Assembly (NCBI RefSeq): GCF_003990975.1
Contig: NZ_RZJR01000011.1
Location: forward strand, 1-64,000
DNA length: 64,000 nucleotides
Origin: Cohnella sp. AR92
GTDB taxonomy: Bacteria > Bacillota > Bacilli > Paenibacillales > Paenibacillaceae
Direction: 5' to 3'
Shown: positions 1-8,292 of the stretch, piece by piece
Position numbering within the stretch: position 1 is the stretch's first letter
Layout: each line of letters opens with the position of its first letter
Notes under the pieces: generated by a model
What the model saw: the letters and a program-made list of their open reading frames with translations, nothing else
Told to the model about the DNA's origin: nothing
Databases searched by the model: none
Program-made: the position numbers and the translations under genes

Positions 1-537
1 CACACGCAACGTAGACTTGGAAAACAGGTAACGAAACACGACTTCATATGCCGGGCAAACTTGATCCAATAACGCTCTCGCGTTCAATTTCGACTGCACG
101 AATTGAGCCGTCATAAACTCATGCTGCCTCGTCAAGTGTTGCATCTCTGTTATTCGATCTTCCCAACTTCGGTGAGGCTTTACATCGCCACGATAGTACA
201 TCTCAGCCAAATGCCAGGCGTCTGCCGCATCCGTTTTAACTTTGCGTAACTGTGCGCTTTTTGAGCGTTTGGACAACAAGGGATTTAGGATAAAATACTC
301 AATATTCATCTGCTGCAAATAGGCTACAACCACCCGATGGTAATGTCCGGTTGCTTCCAAAATAACAACGGGCTTGATATCTGTTTGCTCTTCTAACTGA
401 CGAATGATATGGTCTAGCCTTTCAAGTCCACCGGCATGTCGAATGGTTTCCGGTTTCCCGTACGCCTCACCACGCTTCGTGAACGCTTGTAATACGCTAA
501 ATCCTTTCGCAACATCCAATCCGATAACCGGTTCCAT
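1..537 (-). CDS. IS110-family transposase/recombinase (N-terminal 179 residues, cut by window edge)
   Basis: The frame runs from an ATG at 537 to the left edge without a stop, so only the N-terminal half is visible. It shows the DEDD RuvC-like catalytic domain of IS110 recombinases: D8 in GLDVAKG, E61 in LEATGHYH and D103/D106 in KTDAADA. The C-terminal Tnp20 domain with its catalytic serine lies outside the window. Family members move DNA with a structured RNA encoded in a non-coding end of the element; the matching upstream region here (538-770) is highly structured. Codon use is more AT-rich than in neighbouring genes, consistent with a mobile element. Family assignment is firm; integrity cannot be judged. 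Confidence 0.93.
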   Translation of the reverse strand, partial: MEPVIGLDVAKGFSVLQAFTKRGEAYGKPETIRHAGGLERLDHIIRQLEEQTDIKPVVILEATGHYHRVVVAYLQQMNIEYFILNPLLSKRSKSAQLRKVKTDAADAWHLAEMYYRGDVKPHRSWEDRITEMQHLTRQHEFMTAQFVQSKLNARALLDQVCPAYEVVFRYLFSKSTLRV

Positions 538-770
538 GTCAGCTCCTCCTGATGTAAATCTAGCCGGCAATCCCACGATGGTTCCAAACCCATAGCTTCG
601 CTTGTGATACGAGGTCAATTGCCCCAACCAGCTCAAACATGGTCATTGGAGGTAGTGGGAGAACAGTTTTTAGTACGGGATCGATGTCCCTAAAAGCCCG
701 ACGTTCTCCCGGCTACCGCCATCATAGAACGACCACAAAAATAGGCCAACCAGAAATCTCTGGCTGACCT
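538..770 (-). ncRNA. Non-coding end of the IS110 element, candidate bridge RNA
   Basis: This gene-free stretch lies directly upstream of the IS110 recombinase start. At 651-717 it holds a nested hairpin: GGTAG and GGGAGAAC (651-664) pair with GTTCTCCC and CTACC (703-717), and inside them TTTTA plus GGGA (668-680) pair with TCCC plus TAAAA (687-695) around a six-base loop. A second hairpin lies at 744-769. In the IS110 group the bridge RNA is encoded in the non-coding end upstream of the recombinase, which matches this position. The RNA identity is inferred; the folding is visible in the sequence. The exact element end was not found. Confidence 0.45.
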
Positions 771-782
771 AATAATACGAAA

Positions 783-813
783 AGCCCGCCGCGCCGGGAT
801 GGCGCGAGGGGCC
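783..813 (-). terminator. Terminator downstream of the YjcZ-like gene
   Basis: Read on the minus strand, CGCGCC pairs with GGCGCG and outer GCC pairs with GGC, followed by TTTTCG. It lies 30 bp past the stop of the 34-residue gene. Confidence 0.6.
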
Positions 814-842
814 GAGGGGAAAACCTGGCTTATCTGCGGGAA

Positions 843-947
843 TTAATAGCCTGCTCTAAGGATGATGACCAGAAGAATAAACAGAACGAGCGCGAAAGTT
901 GCCGTTCCAAGATAGCCTCCTCCGCAGCTGCCAACACCGTAACCCAT
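843..947 (-). CDS. YjcZ-family sporulation mini-protein (34 aa)
   Basis: A very short gene encoding a Gly-rich N-terminus with the core GSCGGGY, then one hydrophobic segment (FALVLFILLVIIL) and a short RAGY tail. This is the layout of the YjcZ/sporulation small-protein family (about 30-50 residues, single membrane segment) of Bacillus and Paenibacillus. A GGTGGTG ribosome binding site sits about 7 bases before the ATG, and a terminator follows. Such proteins are usually made in the forespore or mother cell; the role is unknown. The single cysteine within the Gly-rich head is typical. Identification rests on composition and layout, since length is too small for more. Confidence 0.8.
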   Translation of the reverse strand: MGYGVGSCGGGYLGTATFALVLFILLVIILRAGY

Positions 948-1176
948 GCGTATCACCACCGTGAGAGTATAGGATTGTGTATCACCATGTCATGTTATGT
1001 CGGGGGACAGATGGATGACCGAGGCAAACGTCCAGATCCCTCAAGGTTCCGCGCTTGCCCGGCCGGAACCGCGATTTCGACAGGATCTACCCGTTCCCCA
1101 GGCTCATTGACTGCGCTTTCAGAACGACCTCATACTGATAGTGGCAATTGCCATACTGTCCTTTGGAGGGGATTGA

Positions 1177-1770
1177 ATGTCCAAGCGCGTGCTGATTCTG
1201 ACCGGAGACGGAGCGGAAGTTCTCGAGGTTTATTATCCTTTGTATCGGGTGAAGGAAGAAGGCTACGAGGCTGTCGTCGCGGCCCCGAGGCGCAAGGTGC
1301 TGAACACGGTCTGCCATGATTTTATCGACGGGTGGGATACTTTCACGGAGAAGCCGGCTCATCTGCTCGCGGCCGATATCTCCTTCGCTGACGTCGATCC
1401 TTCGCAGTTCGACGCGGTGCTCATCCCGGGAGGCCGGGCACCCGAATTCATTCGCAACGACGCGGAGCTACCGCGAATCCTTCAGCACTTCCTTGACGCC
1501 GACAAGCCGATCGGGGCGATCTGCCACGGAGCTCAGGTATTCCTGTCGCTGAAGGACCGCACGTACTTCCGAGGCAGAACGATGACGGCTTATAACGCCT
1601 GCAAGCTGGAAGTGGAATCGCTCGGCGCGGAATACGCAAGCGAGACGCTCCACGTCGACGGCAATCTGGTGTCCGGACACGCCTGGCCCGATCTGCCCGG
1701 CTTCATGCGCGAGTTCCTCAGCCTGCTTGGACGTACCTCGGATAAGGAAGCGGCTTCCTCCGTCCAATAA
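1177..1770 (+). CDS. DJ-1/PfpI family protein (type 1 glutamine amidotransferase-like)
   Basis: This 197-residue protein has the class I glutamine amidotransferase fold of the PfpI/YraA/DJ-1 group. The nucleophile elbow AICHGAQ contains C116 followed by H117, and an acidic residue near E14 would complete the site. VLIPGGRAPE at 82-90 is the usual second motif. Family members act as stress proteases, deglycases or chaperones; the substrate cannot be deduced. GGAGGGG sits 5-6 bases before the ATG. A possible promoter, TTGACT at 1107 and CATACT at 1131, lies upstream together with a 12-bp palindrome (TGGCAATTGCCA, 1142-1153) that might be an operator. It stands alone and converges on the next gene across a shared terminator. 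Confidence 0.9.
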   Translation: MSKRVLILTGDGAEVLEVYYPLYRVKEEGYEAVVAAPRRKVLNTVCHDFIDGWDTFTEKPAHLLAADISFADVDPSQFDAVLIPGGRAPEFIRNDAELPRILQHFLDADKPIGAICHGAQVFLSLKDRTYFRGRTMTAYNACKLEVESLGAEYASETLHVDGNLVSGHAWPDLPGFMREFLSLLGRTSDKEAASSVQ

Positions 1771-1775
1771 CGGCG

Positions 1776-1817
1776 AAGGCTCCCCAGGAAGAAGAATCCT
1801 TCTTCTCAGGGAGCCTT
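1776..1817. terminator. Bidirectional terminator between convergent genes
   Basis: AAGGCTCCC pairs with GGGAGCCTT, and an inner GAAGAAG pairs with CTTCTTC. It serves both the PfpI-like gene and the convergent J-domain-like gene. Confidence 0.8.
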
Positions 1818-1835
1818 TCGTATTCCGTGCCGAGC

Positions 1836-2759
1836 TTATTTGGCTTCGTTCAGGTAATGCAGAATGAACTTCGTCGCCTGTTCCGGCCTGGCAGCCGTAA
1901 CTTTGATCCCCGCGATGAACTCCTTGCTTCCGTTCACGCCGAGCTGCCGGCCGAGCGGGGTATTCGATAGGTCGATTCCGTATACGTGCTCCGCGTCCCC
2001 GTCTTCGGTCTTCATGCTTAAGGCTCGAGGATCTCCGGCCTTCGGCAATTCGCCGGCTCCCGCACCCGCATACGTATCCAGCGGCAGGAAGAAATCCTGC
2101 GCGGCCAGCTTTTCGAAGTTGGCCTTGTCCACCAGGAACAGATCCGACTTGTTGTCGATCAGGATGATGACGCTCTTCTCGAGCAGCGCCGTATCCTGCG
2201 AGCTCCTGATCTCGCTCGGAACGTAGTTCAAGTCGGCCTTGACCCGCTTCCAGTCGGGGAATTGGCTCAGGATCGCTTCCCCCAGAGGATCGGTGTCGCT
2301 GCCGAAGCCTTCCCCGTAGTAATATTCCCCGTAGAACATGACGGACAGGTCGATCGGCGGCAGCTTCGCCAGCCGCTCCTGCTCCTCCCGGTGGTCCACG
2401 TAAGCCTTGATCCCGAACCCGATCGCGACGAGAACGACAATCCCGATAAGAAGGTGGAATTTATAATAGTGGAAGAAGTGATCCCACTTCTGGGCCTTCT
2501 CCGCCATTCCTTTGAACTTGCCGTATTCCTGCGCGGTGAATTCCGCCTTGGCTTGATTCTCCTCGTAGTCGCGAATGAATCGATAGGCTTCGCTGATCTT
2601 GTCGATATCCACGGCCGTCTCGGCCGCGGAGTCCGGATTCTCCCGCATCTTCTGGGAGCGTGCTCTGCGCATAAGCAAATAATAGCGATTCTCTAATTCT
2701 TCCTTGGTAGCGGTCTCAGGAAGACCAAGCGATTCGTAAGCCTGTTTTAAATCTTCCAA
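1836..2759 (-). CDS. Membrane-anchored J-domain-like protein, function unknown
   Basis: The first roughly 70 residues resemble a DnaJ J-domain in helix layout (LKQAYESLGLPETATKEELENRYYLLMRRAR in outline, later EAYRFIRDYEE), but the HPD tripeptide needed to stimulate DnaK is absent. A single membrane segment (FHLLIGIVVLVAIGFGI) follows at about 100-120, then about 180 residues predicted to lie outside the cell, including a part reading VIILIDNKSDLFLVDKANFEKLA. The TTG at 2759 is chosen because AGAGGGTG precedes it by 6 bases; a GTG at 2768 in frame has no comparable site. It may be a degenerate J-protein that recruits partners rather than DnaK. No enzymatic motif is visible. Confidence 0.75.
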   Translation of the reverse strand: MEDLKQAYESLGLPETATKEELENRYYLLMRRARSQKMRENPDSAAETAVDIDKISEAYRFIRDYEENQAKAEFTAQEYGKFKGMAEKAQKWDHFFHYYKFHLLIGIVVLVAIGFGIKAYVDHREEQERLAKLPPIDLSVMFYGEYYYGEGFGSDTDPLGEAILSQFPDWKRVKADLNYVPSEIRSSQDTALLEKSVIILIDNKSDLFLVDKANFEKLAAQDFFLPLDTYAGAGAGELPKAGDPRALSMKTEDGDAEHVYGIDLSNTPLGRQLGVNGSKEFIAGIKVTAARPEQATKFILHYLNEAK

Positions 2760-2892
2760 TTCGGTCACCCTCTGTCGTCGTCTTCAACACAATCTCTAGT
2801 ATACGTGATTCCGAGAAGCCGTTCCACCGGGGCTTCTTGTCATGGACTGCGATCGGTTAGAATGATAAGAAACCCGAATAAAGGAGAACGGC

Positions 2893-3816
2893 ATGGCGAG
2901 CGGCAAGAAAAGCAGAAGCCTGTTTCCCGCGGAGTGGCTCGAAGGAGACTATCGCCCTCGAGTCCACGCGTATTACTTCAAGCAGTGGAGCCGGTTCGAG
3001 ATGGCGTTCCATTGCCATGATTCGACGGAGATCATGTACGTCATGTCCGGCAACTGCCGGGTCGAGCTTAAGGCGAGCCGTTCGGACAAGCCGGATTCGA
3101 TCGCGCTGAAGAAAGGCGAATTCATCGTTCTGAACGCGAACACGGACCATCGGCTCCTTGTCGAAGACAAGTGCCGGATGCTCAACATCGAATTCAACCA
3201 GGCGGACCGTATCGAGCAGCTTCCATCCTTGAAGAAGCTGTCCGAAGAGGATAAAGCGCTGCGCGGCTTGCTATCCGAGCCGAAGCCCTACGTGGTGCTC
3301 AGGGATCCGGAGGATGTCTACTACAACATGAGGAGCCTCGTGCTGGAGCTCGACAGGAACGGAGGGGAGGGCGAGACGATGGCCCAGCTTCTGCTCTCCC
3401 AGCTGCTCATTCGCATCGGGCGCCTGCGCTCGGAGGCGGCCGGAAGAGAAGCGCTTCCGATGGAGCCGTATGTCCGGCAGGCGATCGAGTACTTGCATCA
3501 GAATTACGACCGGGACATTCAGGTGAAGGACGTCGCTGCATCGGTCAATCTGCATCCGGGGTATCTCCAGCGAATCTTCAAAGCCCGGTCCGGAAGGACG
3601 TTGAGCGAGTATCTGACGGAGCTGCGAATCAAGAAAGCCAAGATGCTGCTTCATCAGACGGACATCCCGGTGTCCGACATCTCCGAATATGTCGGGGTGG
3701 GAAGCCGGCAATACTTCCACGCGCTATTCAAGAAATATACGGGACTCACTCCGGTGGAGTTTCGCGGCTTGCGGGACACCCATCGCTGGGATATCGATAA
3801 AAGTTCGGATTTCTGA
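2893..3816 (+). CDS. AraC-family transcriptional regulator
   Basis: This 307-residue regulator has an N-terminal cupin-like sensing domain (FHCHDSTEIMYVMSG, about 38-52) and a C-terminal pair of AraC helix-turn-helix motifs. The second has the family signature: DIPVSDISEYVGVGSRQYF followed by FKKYTGLTPVEFR, about 255-295. AAAGGAG sits well placed before the ATG. It lies about 110 bases upstream of and co-directional with the GH4 gene, so it probably controls the carbohydrate genes that follow in response to a sugar bound by the cupin; that link is inferred from position. Confidence 0.93.
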   Translation: MASGKKSRSLFPAEWLEGDYRPRVHAYYFKQWSRFEMAFHCHDSTEIMYVMSGNCRVELKASRSDKPDSIALKKGEFIVLNANTDHRLLVEDKCRMLNIEFNQADRIEQLPSLKKLSEEDKALRGLLSEPKPYVVLRDPEDVYYNMRSLVLELDRNGGEGETMAQLLLSQLLIRIGRLRSEAAGREALPMEPYVRQAIEYLHQNYDRDIQVKDVAASVNLHPGYLQRIFKARSGRTLSEYLTELRIKKAKMLLHQTDIPVSDISEYVGVGSRQYFHALFKKYTGLTPVEFRGLRDTHRWDIDKSSDF

Positions 3817-3927
3817 CAGCAATCCGGCCAGGAAGTCACGATATTGATAACGCTTGTCCGCCGTCGCCGCTACAATAGAGGAGTAGCGATACAGGGAAGA
3901 CGAGACACGTAGGAGGCGTATTCTATC

Positions 3928-5442
3928 ATGGCATTCAAGATCGCTTTTATCGGCGCGGGAAGCATCGGCTTCACGCGGGGACTGCTGCGGGACCTGCTCA
4001 GCGTTCCGGAGTTCCATAACATTGAAGTTGCTTTTACAGACATCAATGCCCATAACCTGGAGATGGTCACGGAGCTGTGCCAGCGGGACATCGAGGAGAA
4101 CGGGTTGTCCATTCGGATCCAGGCTTCCACCGATCGCCGGGAAGCGTTGAAGGACGCGAAGTACGTCATCTGCACGATCCGCGTCGGCGGGCTCGAAGCG
4201 TTCGCGTCCGACGTGGACATTCCTCTGAAGTACGGCGTCGACCAGTGCGTCGGCGATACGCTCTGCGCGGGCGGCATCATGTACGGACAGCGCGGCATCC
4301 ACGAGATGCTGAATATCTGCAAGGATATCCGCGAGGTAGCGGCGAAGGACGCGCTGCTGCTTAACTACGCCAATCCGATGGCCATGCTCACTTGGGCGTG
4401 CAACAAGTACGGCGGCGTGCGGACGATCGGCTTGTGCCACGGCGTCCAAGGCGGCCACTGGCAGATCGCCCAGGCGTTCGGCCTGGAGATGGAAGACGTC
4501 GACATCATCTGCGCCGGCATCAACCATCAGACCTGGTATATCCAGGTCAAGCATAACGGCGAGGACCTGACCGGCAAGCTGCTCGAAGCGTTCGAGAAGC
4601 ACGAGGACTTCAGCCGCACCGAGAAGGTCCGCATTGACATGCTGCGCCGTTTCGGCTATTACAGCACGGAGTCGAACGGACACCTCAGCGAGTACGTTCC
4701 TTGGTACCGCAAGCGTCCGGACGAGATCAAGGATTGGATCGATCTCGGGAGCTGGATCAACGGGGAGACGGGCGGTTACCTGCGCGTCTGCACTGAAGGC
4801 CGCAATTGGTTCGAGACCGACTTCCCGAACTGGATGAAGGACCCGGCGCTGGAGTACAAGTCGTCCGAGCGCAGCCATGAGCACGGCTCCTTTATCATCG
4901 AAGGGCTCGAGACGGGTCGCGTATACCGCGGGCACTTCAACGTCATCAACAACGGCGTCATCCGCAATCTGCCGGAGGACGCGGTGATCGAAGCCCCGGG
5001 CTACGTCGACCGCAACGGCATCTCGATGCCGCAGGTCGGCGACCTGCCGCTCGGGCCGGCCGCGGTGTGCAGCGCCAGCATCTCCGTGCAGCGCCTCGCG
5101 GTCGAAGCCGCGGTCAGCGGCGACGACAAGCTGCTGCGCCAAGCTTTCATGATGGATCCGCTCGTCGGAGCCGTCTGCAACCCGAAGGAGATCTGGCAGA
5201 TGGTGGACGAGATGCTCGTCGCCCAGGAGAAATGGCTGCCGCAATACGCCGCCGCCATCGCCGAAGCCAAGGACCGCCTTGCCTCCGGCAATCTGGTGCC
5301 GACTCGAGAAGGCTATAAGGGCGCCGCTCGCCAAGCGGTCAAGACGGTCGAGCAGATGCAGCTGGATCGGGAAGAAGCCAACCGCAACGCCGGCGAGTCC
5401 GACAAGGGCAAGAATCGCCACAAGCTCCCGACCGACATCTAA
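3928..5442 (+). CDS. GH4-family NAD- and metal-dependent glycosidase (alpha-galactosidase/alpha-glucosidase/glucuronidase group)
   Basis: A 504-residue intracellular glycosidase of family GH4, which cleaves glycosides through a transient 3-keto intermediate using NAD+ and a divalent metal. The NAD-binding glycine motif GAGSIG lies at 10-14; the metal site is formed by C170-H171 in CHGVQGG and H200 in GINH, and N149-P150 lies in NYANPMA. The exact sugar cannot be told from sequence: MelA-type alpha-galactosidase and alpha-glucuronidase are both possible. An AGGAGG site lies 11 bases before the ATG. The flanking AraC regulator and sugar-oxidoreductase gene suggest a small catabolic unit. A -10-like TACAAT lies at about 3871. 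Confidence 0.92.
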   Translation: MAFKIAFIGAGSIGFTRGLLRDLLSVPEFHNIEVAFTDINAHNLEMVTELCQRDIEENGLSIRIQASTDRREALKDAKYVICTIRVGGLEAFASDVDIPLKYGVDQCVGDTLCAGGIMYGQRGIHEMLNICKDIREVAAKDALLLNYANPMAMLTWACNKYGGVRTIGLCHGVQGGHWQIAQAFGLEMEDVDIICAGINHQTWYIQVKHNGEDLTGKLLEAFEKHEDFSRTEKVRIDMLRRFGYYSTESNGHLSEYVPWYRKRPDEIKDWIDLGSWINGETGGYLRVCTEGRNWFETDFPNWMKDPALEYKSSERSHEHGSFIIEGLETGRVYRGHFNVINNGVIRNLPEDAVIEAPGYVDRNGISMPQVGDLPLGPAAVCSASISVQRLAVEAAVSGDDKLLRQAFMMDPLVGAVCNPKEIWQMVDEMLVAQEKWLPQYAAAIAEAKDRLASGNLVPTREGYKGAARQAVKTVEQMQLDREEANRNAGESDKGKNRHKLPTDI

Positions 5443-5649
5443 GACGAAGCAAGCCGTTCCCGCGCGCAGAGCCGCCGGGTTCGGCTTGCTGGCGTTGCCC
5501 TGGCGGAGCTGCCCGGGAACGCCTCAGGCTTGTCGGCATGTGAGCAAGATCGCACCAAGAAATCACAGGATAAGGAAGCGAAATCGCCCGGCAATCGGAC
5601 TATAATCGGCATGTACCTCTAAGATGCTGGAAACGAAGGGAGAAGCGGG

Positions 5650-6687
5650 ATGAGTAACCATCGGGTAATCGTCGTCGGATGCGGCGGCATGGCAAGAGTA
5701 TGGACGGAATACGCGCTTGAGCGGCAGGATACGGAGATCGTCGGCTTGGTTGACGTCAACCCGGAAGCCGCAGCCAAGATGGCCTCCCAATATAACCTGG
5801 ATTGCGGCGCGTACGCCGATCTGCGCACGGCTATCGGGGAGACGGGGGCGAACCTGGTGTTCGACGTGACCGTTCCGGCGACCCACTATGCCATCGCCTC
5901 GACGGCGATGGAAGCGGGCTGCGACGTCTTCGGAGAGAAGCCGATGGCGGCCGCAATGAAGGAAGCGCTCGACCTGATCCGAATCTCGGATCGAACCGGG
6001 CGAGCGATGGCCGTCATGCAGAATCGCCGGTATGACGCGAACATTCGGGCTTTGCGCGGCCTTATCGACCAAGGAACCATCGGACGCGTCGGCTTTATCG
6101 GCGCGGACTTCTTTATCGGGGCGCACTTCGGCGGCTTCCGCGATGCGATGGAGAGCCCCCTTATTCTGGATATGGCGATCCATACGTTCGATCAAGCGAG
6201 ATTCCTGGCGGGTGCGGATCCGGTATCCGTCTACTGCCAGGAGTTCAACCCTCCGGGGTCCTGGTACCGGGGCAACGCCGCGGCCGTCTGTTTATTCGAG
6301 ATGTCGGACGGTTCCGTGTTCAGCTACCGGGGATCCTGGTGCGCGGAAGGAGCGCCGACCTCGTGGGAGGCTTCCTGGCGTATCAACGGCGAACGCGGAA
6401 CCGCCATGTGGGATGGCGACCAAGCTCCGTATGCCGAGGTCGTCGCGGACGGCGATCAGGAAGGCCGGTTTATTCGCGAATACGAACGGGTCGAAGCCGC
6501 CTTCGATTGGACGGGCCGCAAGGGACATGCCGGCTGCTTGGACGAGATGTTCGCCGCCTTGAAGGAAGGCCGCCGCGCCGAGACGGATTGCCGGGACAAC
6601 CTCTACAGCATCGCGATGGTGCTCGGCTCGATCGAGAGCGCCCGCACGGGCCGCAAGGTGCGGATAGAGGAGCTGCTGGAATCCTGA
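5650..6687 (+). CDS. Gfo/Idh/MocA family oxidoreductase
   Basis: This 345-residue NAD(P)-dependent dehydrogenase has an N-terminal Rossmann fold (GCGGMA, 10-15) and the family EKP motif in GEKPMA at 95-100, whose lysine binds substrate. A later MAIHTFDQARFL segment supplies the likely catalytic histidine. Members oxidise inositols, sugars or glycosides at C2/C3. A GAAGGGAGAA ribosome site precedes the ATG. It follows the GH4 gene by 207 bases; that gap holds a GCAAGCCG/CGGCTTGC inverted repeat near 5449-5490, so it may have its own transcript. Pairing of a GH4 enzyme with a Gfo/Idh/MocA enzyme fits a pathway that handles oxidised sugars. Confidence 0.92.
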   Translation: MSNHRVIVVGCGGMARVWTEYALERQDTEIVGLVDVNPEAAAKMASQYNLDCGAYADLRTAIGETGANLVFDVTVPATHYAIASTAMEAGCDVFGEKPMAAAMKEALDLIRISDRTGRAMAVMQNRRYDANIRALRGLIDQGTIGRVGFIGADFFIGAHFGGFRDAMESPLILDMAIHTFDQARFLAGADPVSVYCQEFNPPGSWYRGNAAAVCLFEMSDGSVFSYRGSWCAEGAPTSWEASWRINGERGTAMWDGDQAPYAEVVADGDQEGRFIREYERVEAAFDWTGRKGHAGCLDEMFAALKEGRRAETDCRDNLYSIAMVLGSIESARTGRKVRIEELLES

Positions 6688-6720
6688 TTGCCAGCCATTC
6701 TTAAGTACTAGTCTTCTATT

Positions 6721-6748
6721 AGCCCCGGATAGCGGGGCTTTTTCTTTT
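6721..6748 (+). terminator. Rho-independent terminator after the oxidoreductase
   Basis: AGCCCCG pairs with CGGGGCT around a short loop and is followed by TTTTCTTTT. Confidence 0.9.
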
Positions 6749-6850
6749 GTGGAATGATCTAGGGCGCAAGTACGTATATATGCCTAGGATGAATCGTAGA
6801 CAAGATATTCGATAGATGTGATATAATGGCAGAAAAGGCGGTGAACACCA

Positions 6851-7288
6851 ATGAGCGCGCCAATTATTTGGTTAATCGTCGGATTCGTGCTTCTCATCGC
6901 GGAGATTTTGTCGCTGACGTTTTTCCTGCTGTGGCTGGCCTTGGGGGCTTTCGCCGGCGCATTGGCCGCATGGCTGGCTCCGGACTCTTTCTTTGTTCAA
7001 GCGCTGGCGGCCGTGATCGTCGCGGCGGCGCTGACCGGATTCACGAGGCCGCTGACGCGCAAGTTTCGCCGATCCGGCAAGGGCTACGAGGATGCGATCG
7101 ACCATCTGGTCGGCAAGCAAGGGATCGTCGTCGAGGCCATCGAAGAGGGCAAGCCCGGTATCGTCAAAGTGGGAAGCGAGATGTGGAGCGCGGTCTCCGA
7201 CGAGACGCTGGACCGCAATGATACCGTTATCATTATTCGCAGGGGAACGGCGCAGGTAGAGGTGCAAAAATGGGGAGGGAATCGCTAG
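6851..7288 (+). CDS. NfeD-family membrane protein
   Basis: This 145-residue protein has three closely packed hydrophobic segments in its first 65 residues (IIWLIVGFVLLIAEILSLTFF, LLWLALGAFAGALAAWL, LAAVIVAAALTGF in outline) followed by a soluble OB-fold domain ending in IIIRRGTAQVEVQKW. Short NfeD proteins are partners of SPFH/stomatin-like proteins and help organise membrane microdomains. The next gene is such a protein and its GTG start abuts this stop codon, so the two are co-translated. The ribosome site is weak (GGCGGTG). Confidence 0.92.
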   Translation: MSAPIIWLIVGFVLLIAEILSLTFFLLWLALGAFAGALAAWLAPDSFFVQALAAVIVAAALTGFTRPLTRKFRRSGKGYEDAIDHLVGKQGIVVEAIEEGKPGIVKVGSEMWSAVSDETLDRNDTVIIIRRGTAQVEVQKWGGNR

Positions 7289-8224
7289 GTGGCTATTGTC
7301 ATTATCGTTCTGATTCTATTGCTGGCGGTCGTGTTCATCGGCTTCTCGATCAAGATCGTGCCTCAACAGCGGGTCGGCGTCGTCGAGCGGCTCGGCAAGT
7401 TCAACCGGCTGCTCACCCCGGGAGTCAACATCCTGGTACCGTTCATCGATTACGTTCGCGTCACCCACGATCTGCGGATTCAGCAAGCGCATGTGCCCCC
7501 GCAGTCCGTCATTACGAAGGATAACGTTCAGGTCCAGATCGATACGATTATTTTCTATCAGGTGGTCGCGCCTGAGCAGGCTACATACGGCATCTCGGAT
7601 TACGTATCGGGCGTAAGCAACATCACGACCGCCACGATGCGGCAGATCCTGGGCAAGATGGAGCTCGACGAGACGCTGTCCGGACGGGAGAAAATCTCGA
7701 TCGACATCCGGCTGGCGCTGGACGAAGCGACGGAGAAGTGGGGCGTGCGGATCGAGCGAGTCGAGGTCATCGACATCAAGCCACCCGCCGACATCCAGGA
7801 AGCGATGGATAAGCAGATGAAGGCCGAGCGGAGCAAGCGCGCCATCGTGCTGGAAGCCGAAGCGGCGAAGCAGGACATGATCCTGCGCGCGGAAGGCGAC
7901 AAGCAGAGCAAGATCCTGAAGGCCGAAGGCGACAAGGAAGCCCGCATCCGCGAGGCGGAAGGTCTCCGGCAGGCCCAGGAGCTGGAGGCTCTCGGCCGCG
8001 CGAAGGCGATTCAAGCCGTGGCGGAAGCGGAGAAAACGCGGGTCGAGCTGCTCGTTGCGGCGGGGCTGGACGAGAACGTGCTGGCGTACAAATCGTTCGA
8101 AGCGCTCACCGAGATCTCGAAAGGGCCGGCGAACAAGATCTTCCTTCCTTCGAGCGCCGTGGAGGCGCTTGGCAGCGTCGGCGCGATCGGCGAAGTGTTC
8201 AAGCAAGCGAAGGACGCCAAATAA
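7289..8224 (+). CDS. SPFH/stomatin-like protein (QmcA type)
   Basis: A 311-residue membrane-anchored SPFH (band 7) protein: one N-terminal hydrophobic segment (about 1-22), then the SPFH domain beginning IVPQQRVGVVERLGKF, then an Ala/Glu/Lys-rich helical stretch (about 175-250) that should form coiled coils and drive oligomerisation. Proteins of this group form detergent-resistant microdomains and modulate membrane proteases. The GTG start directly follows the NfeD stop and is preceded by GGGAGGGA. The NfeD-SPFH pair is the classic operon layout. Confidence 0.94.
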   Translation: MAIVIIVLILLLAVVFIGFSIKIVPQQRVGVVERLGKFNRLLTPGVNILVPFIDYVRVTHDLRIQQAHVPPQSVITKDNVQVQIDTIIFYQVVAPEQATYGISDYVSGVSNITTATMRQILGKMELDETLSGREKISIDIRLALDEATEKWGVRIERVEVIDIKPPADIQEAMDKQMKAERSKRAIVLEAEAAKQDMILRAEGDKQSKILKAEGDKEARIREAEGLRQAQELEALGRAKAIQAVAEAEKTRVELLVAAGLDENVLAYKSFEALTEISKGPANKIFLPSSAVEALGSVGAIGEVFKQAKDAK

Positions 8225-8250
8225 AGCGCAAGAAAGCAAGGCAAGCGCAA

Positions 8251-8285
8251 GAAGCCCATCTCCGGATCGCCGGGAGATGGGCTTC
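8251..8285. terminator. Bidirectional terminator between SPFH and YCF48-like genes
   Basis: GAAGCCCATCTCC pairs with GGGAGATGGGCTTC, and T-rich sequence follows on the plus strand. It serves the two converging genes. Confidence 0.8.
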
Positions 8286-8292
8286 TTCGCGT

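Noticed and set aside
975..1319. 114-residue plus-strand frame before the PfpI-like gene
   Set aside because: It runs through the promoter region and into the PfpI gene in another frame; no ribosome site or recognisable domain.
3724..5421. Long minus-strand open frame opposite the GH4 gene
   Set aside because: Antisense frame of a GC-rich gene; low-complexity Ala/Asp/Arg composition and no ribosome site.
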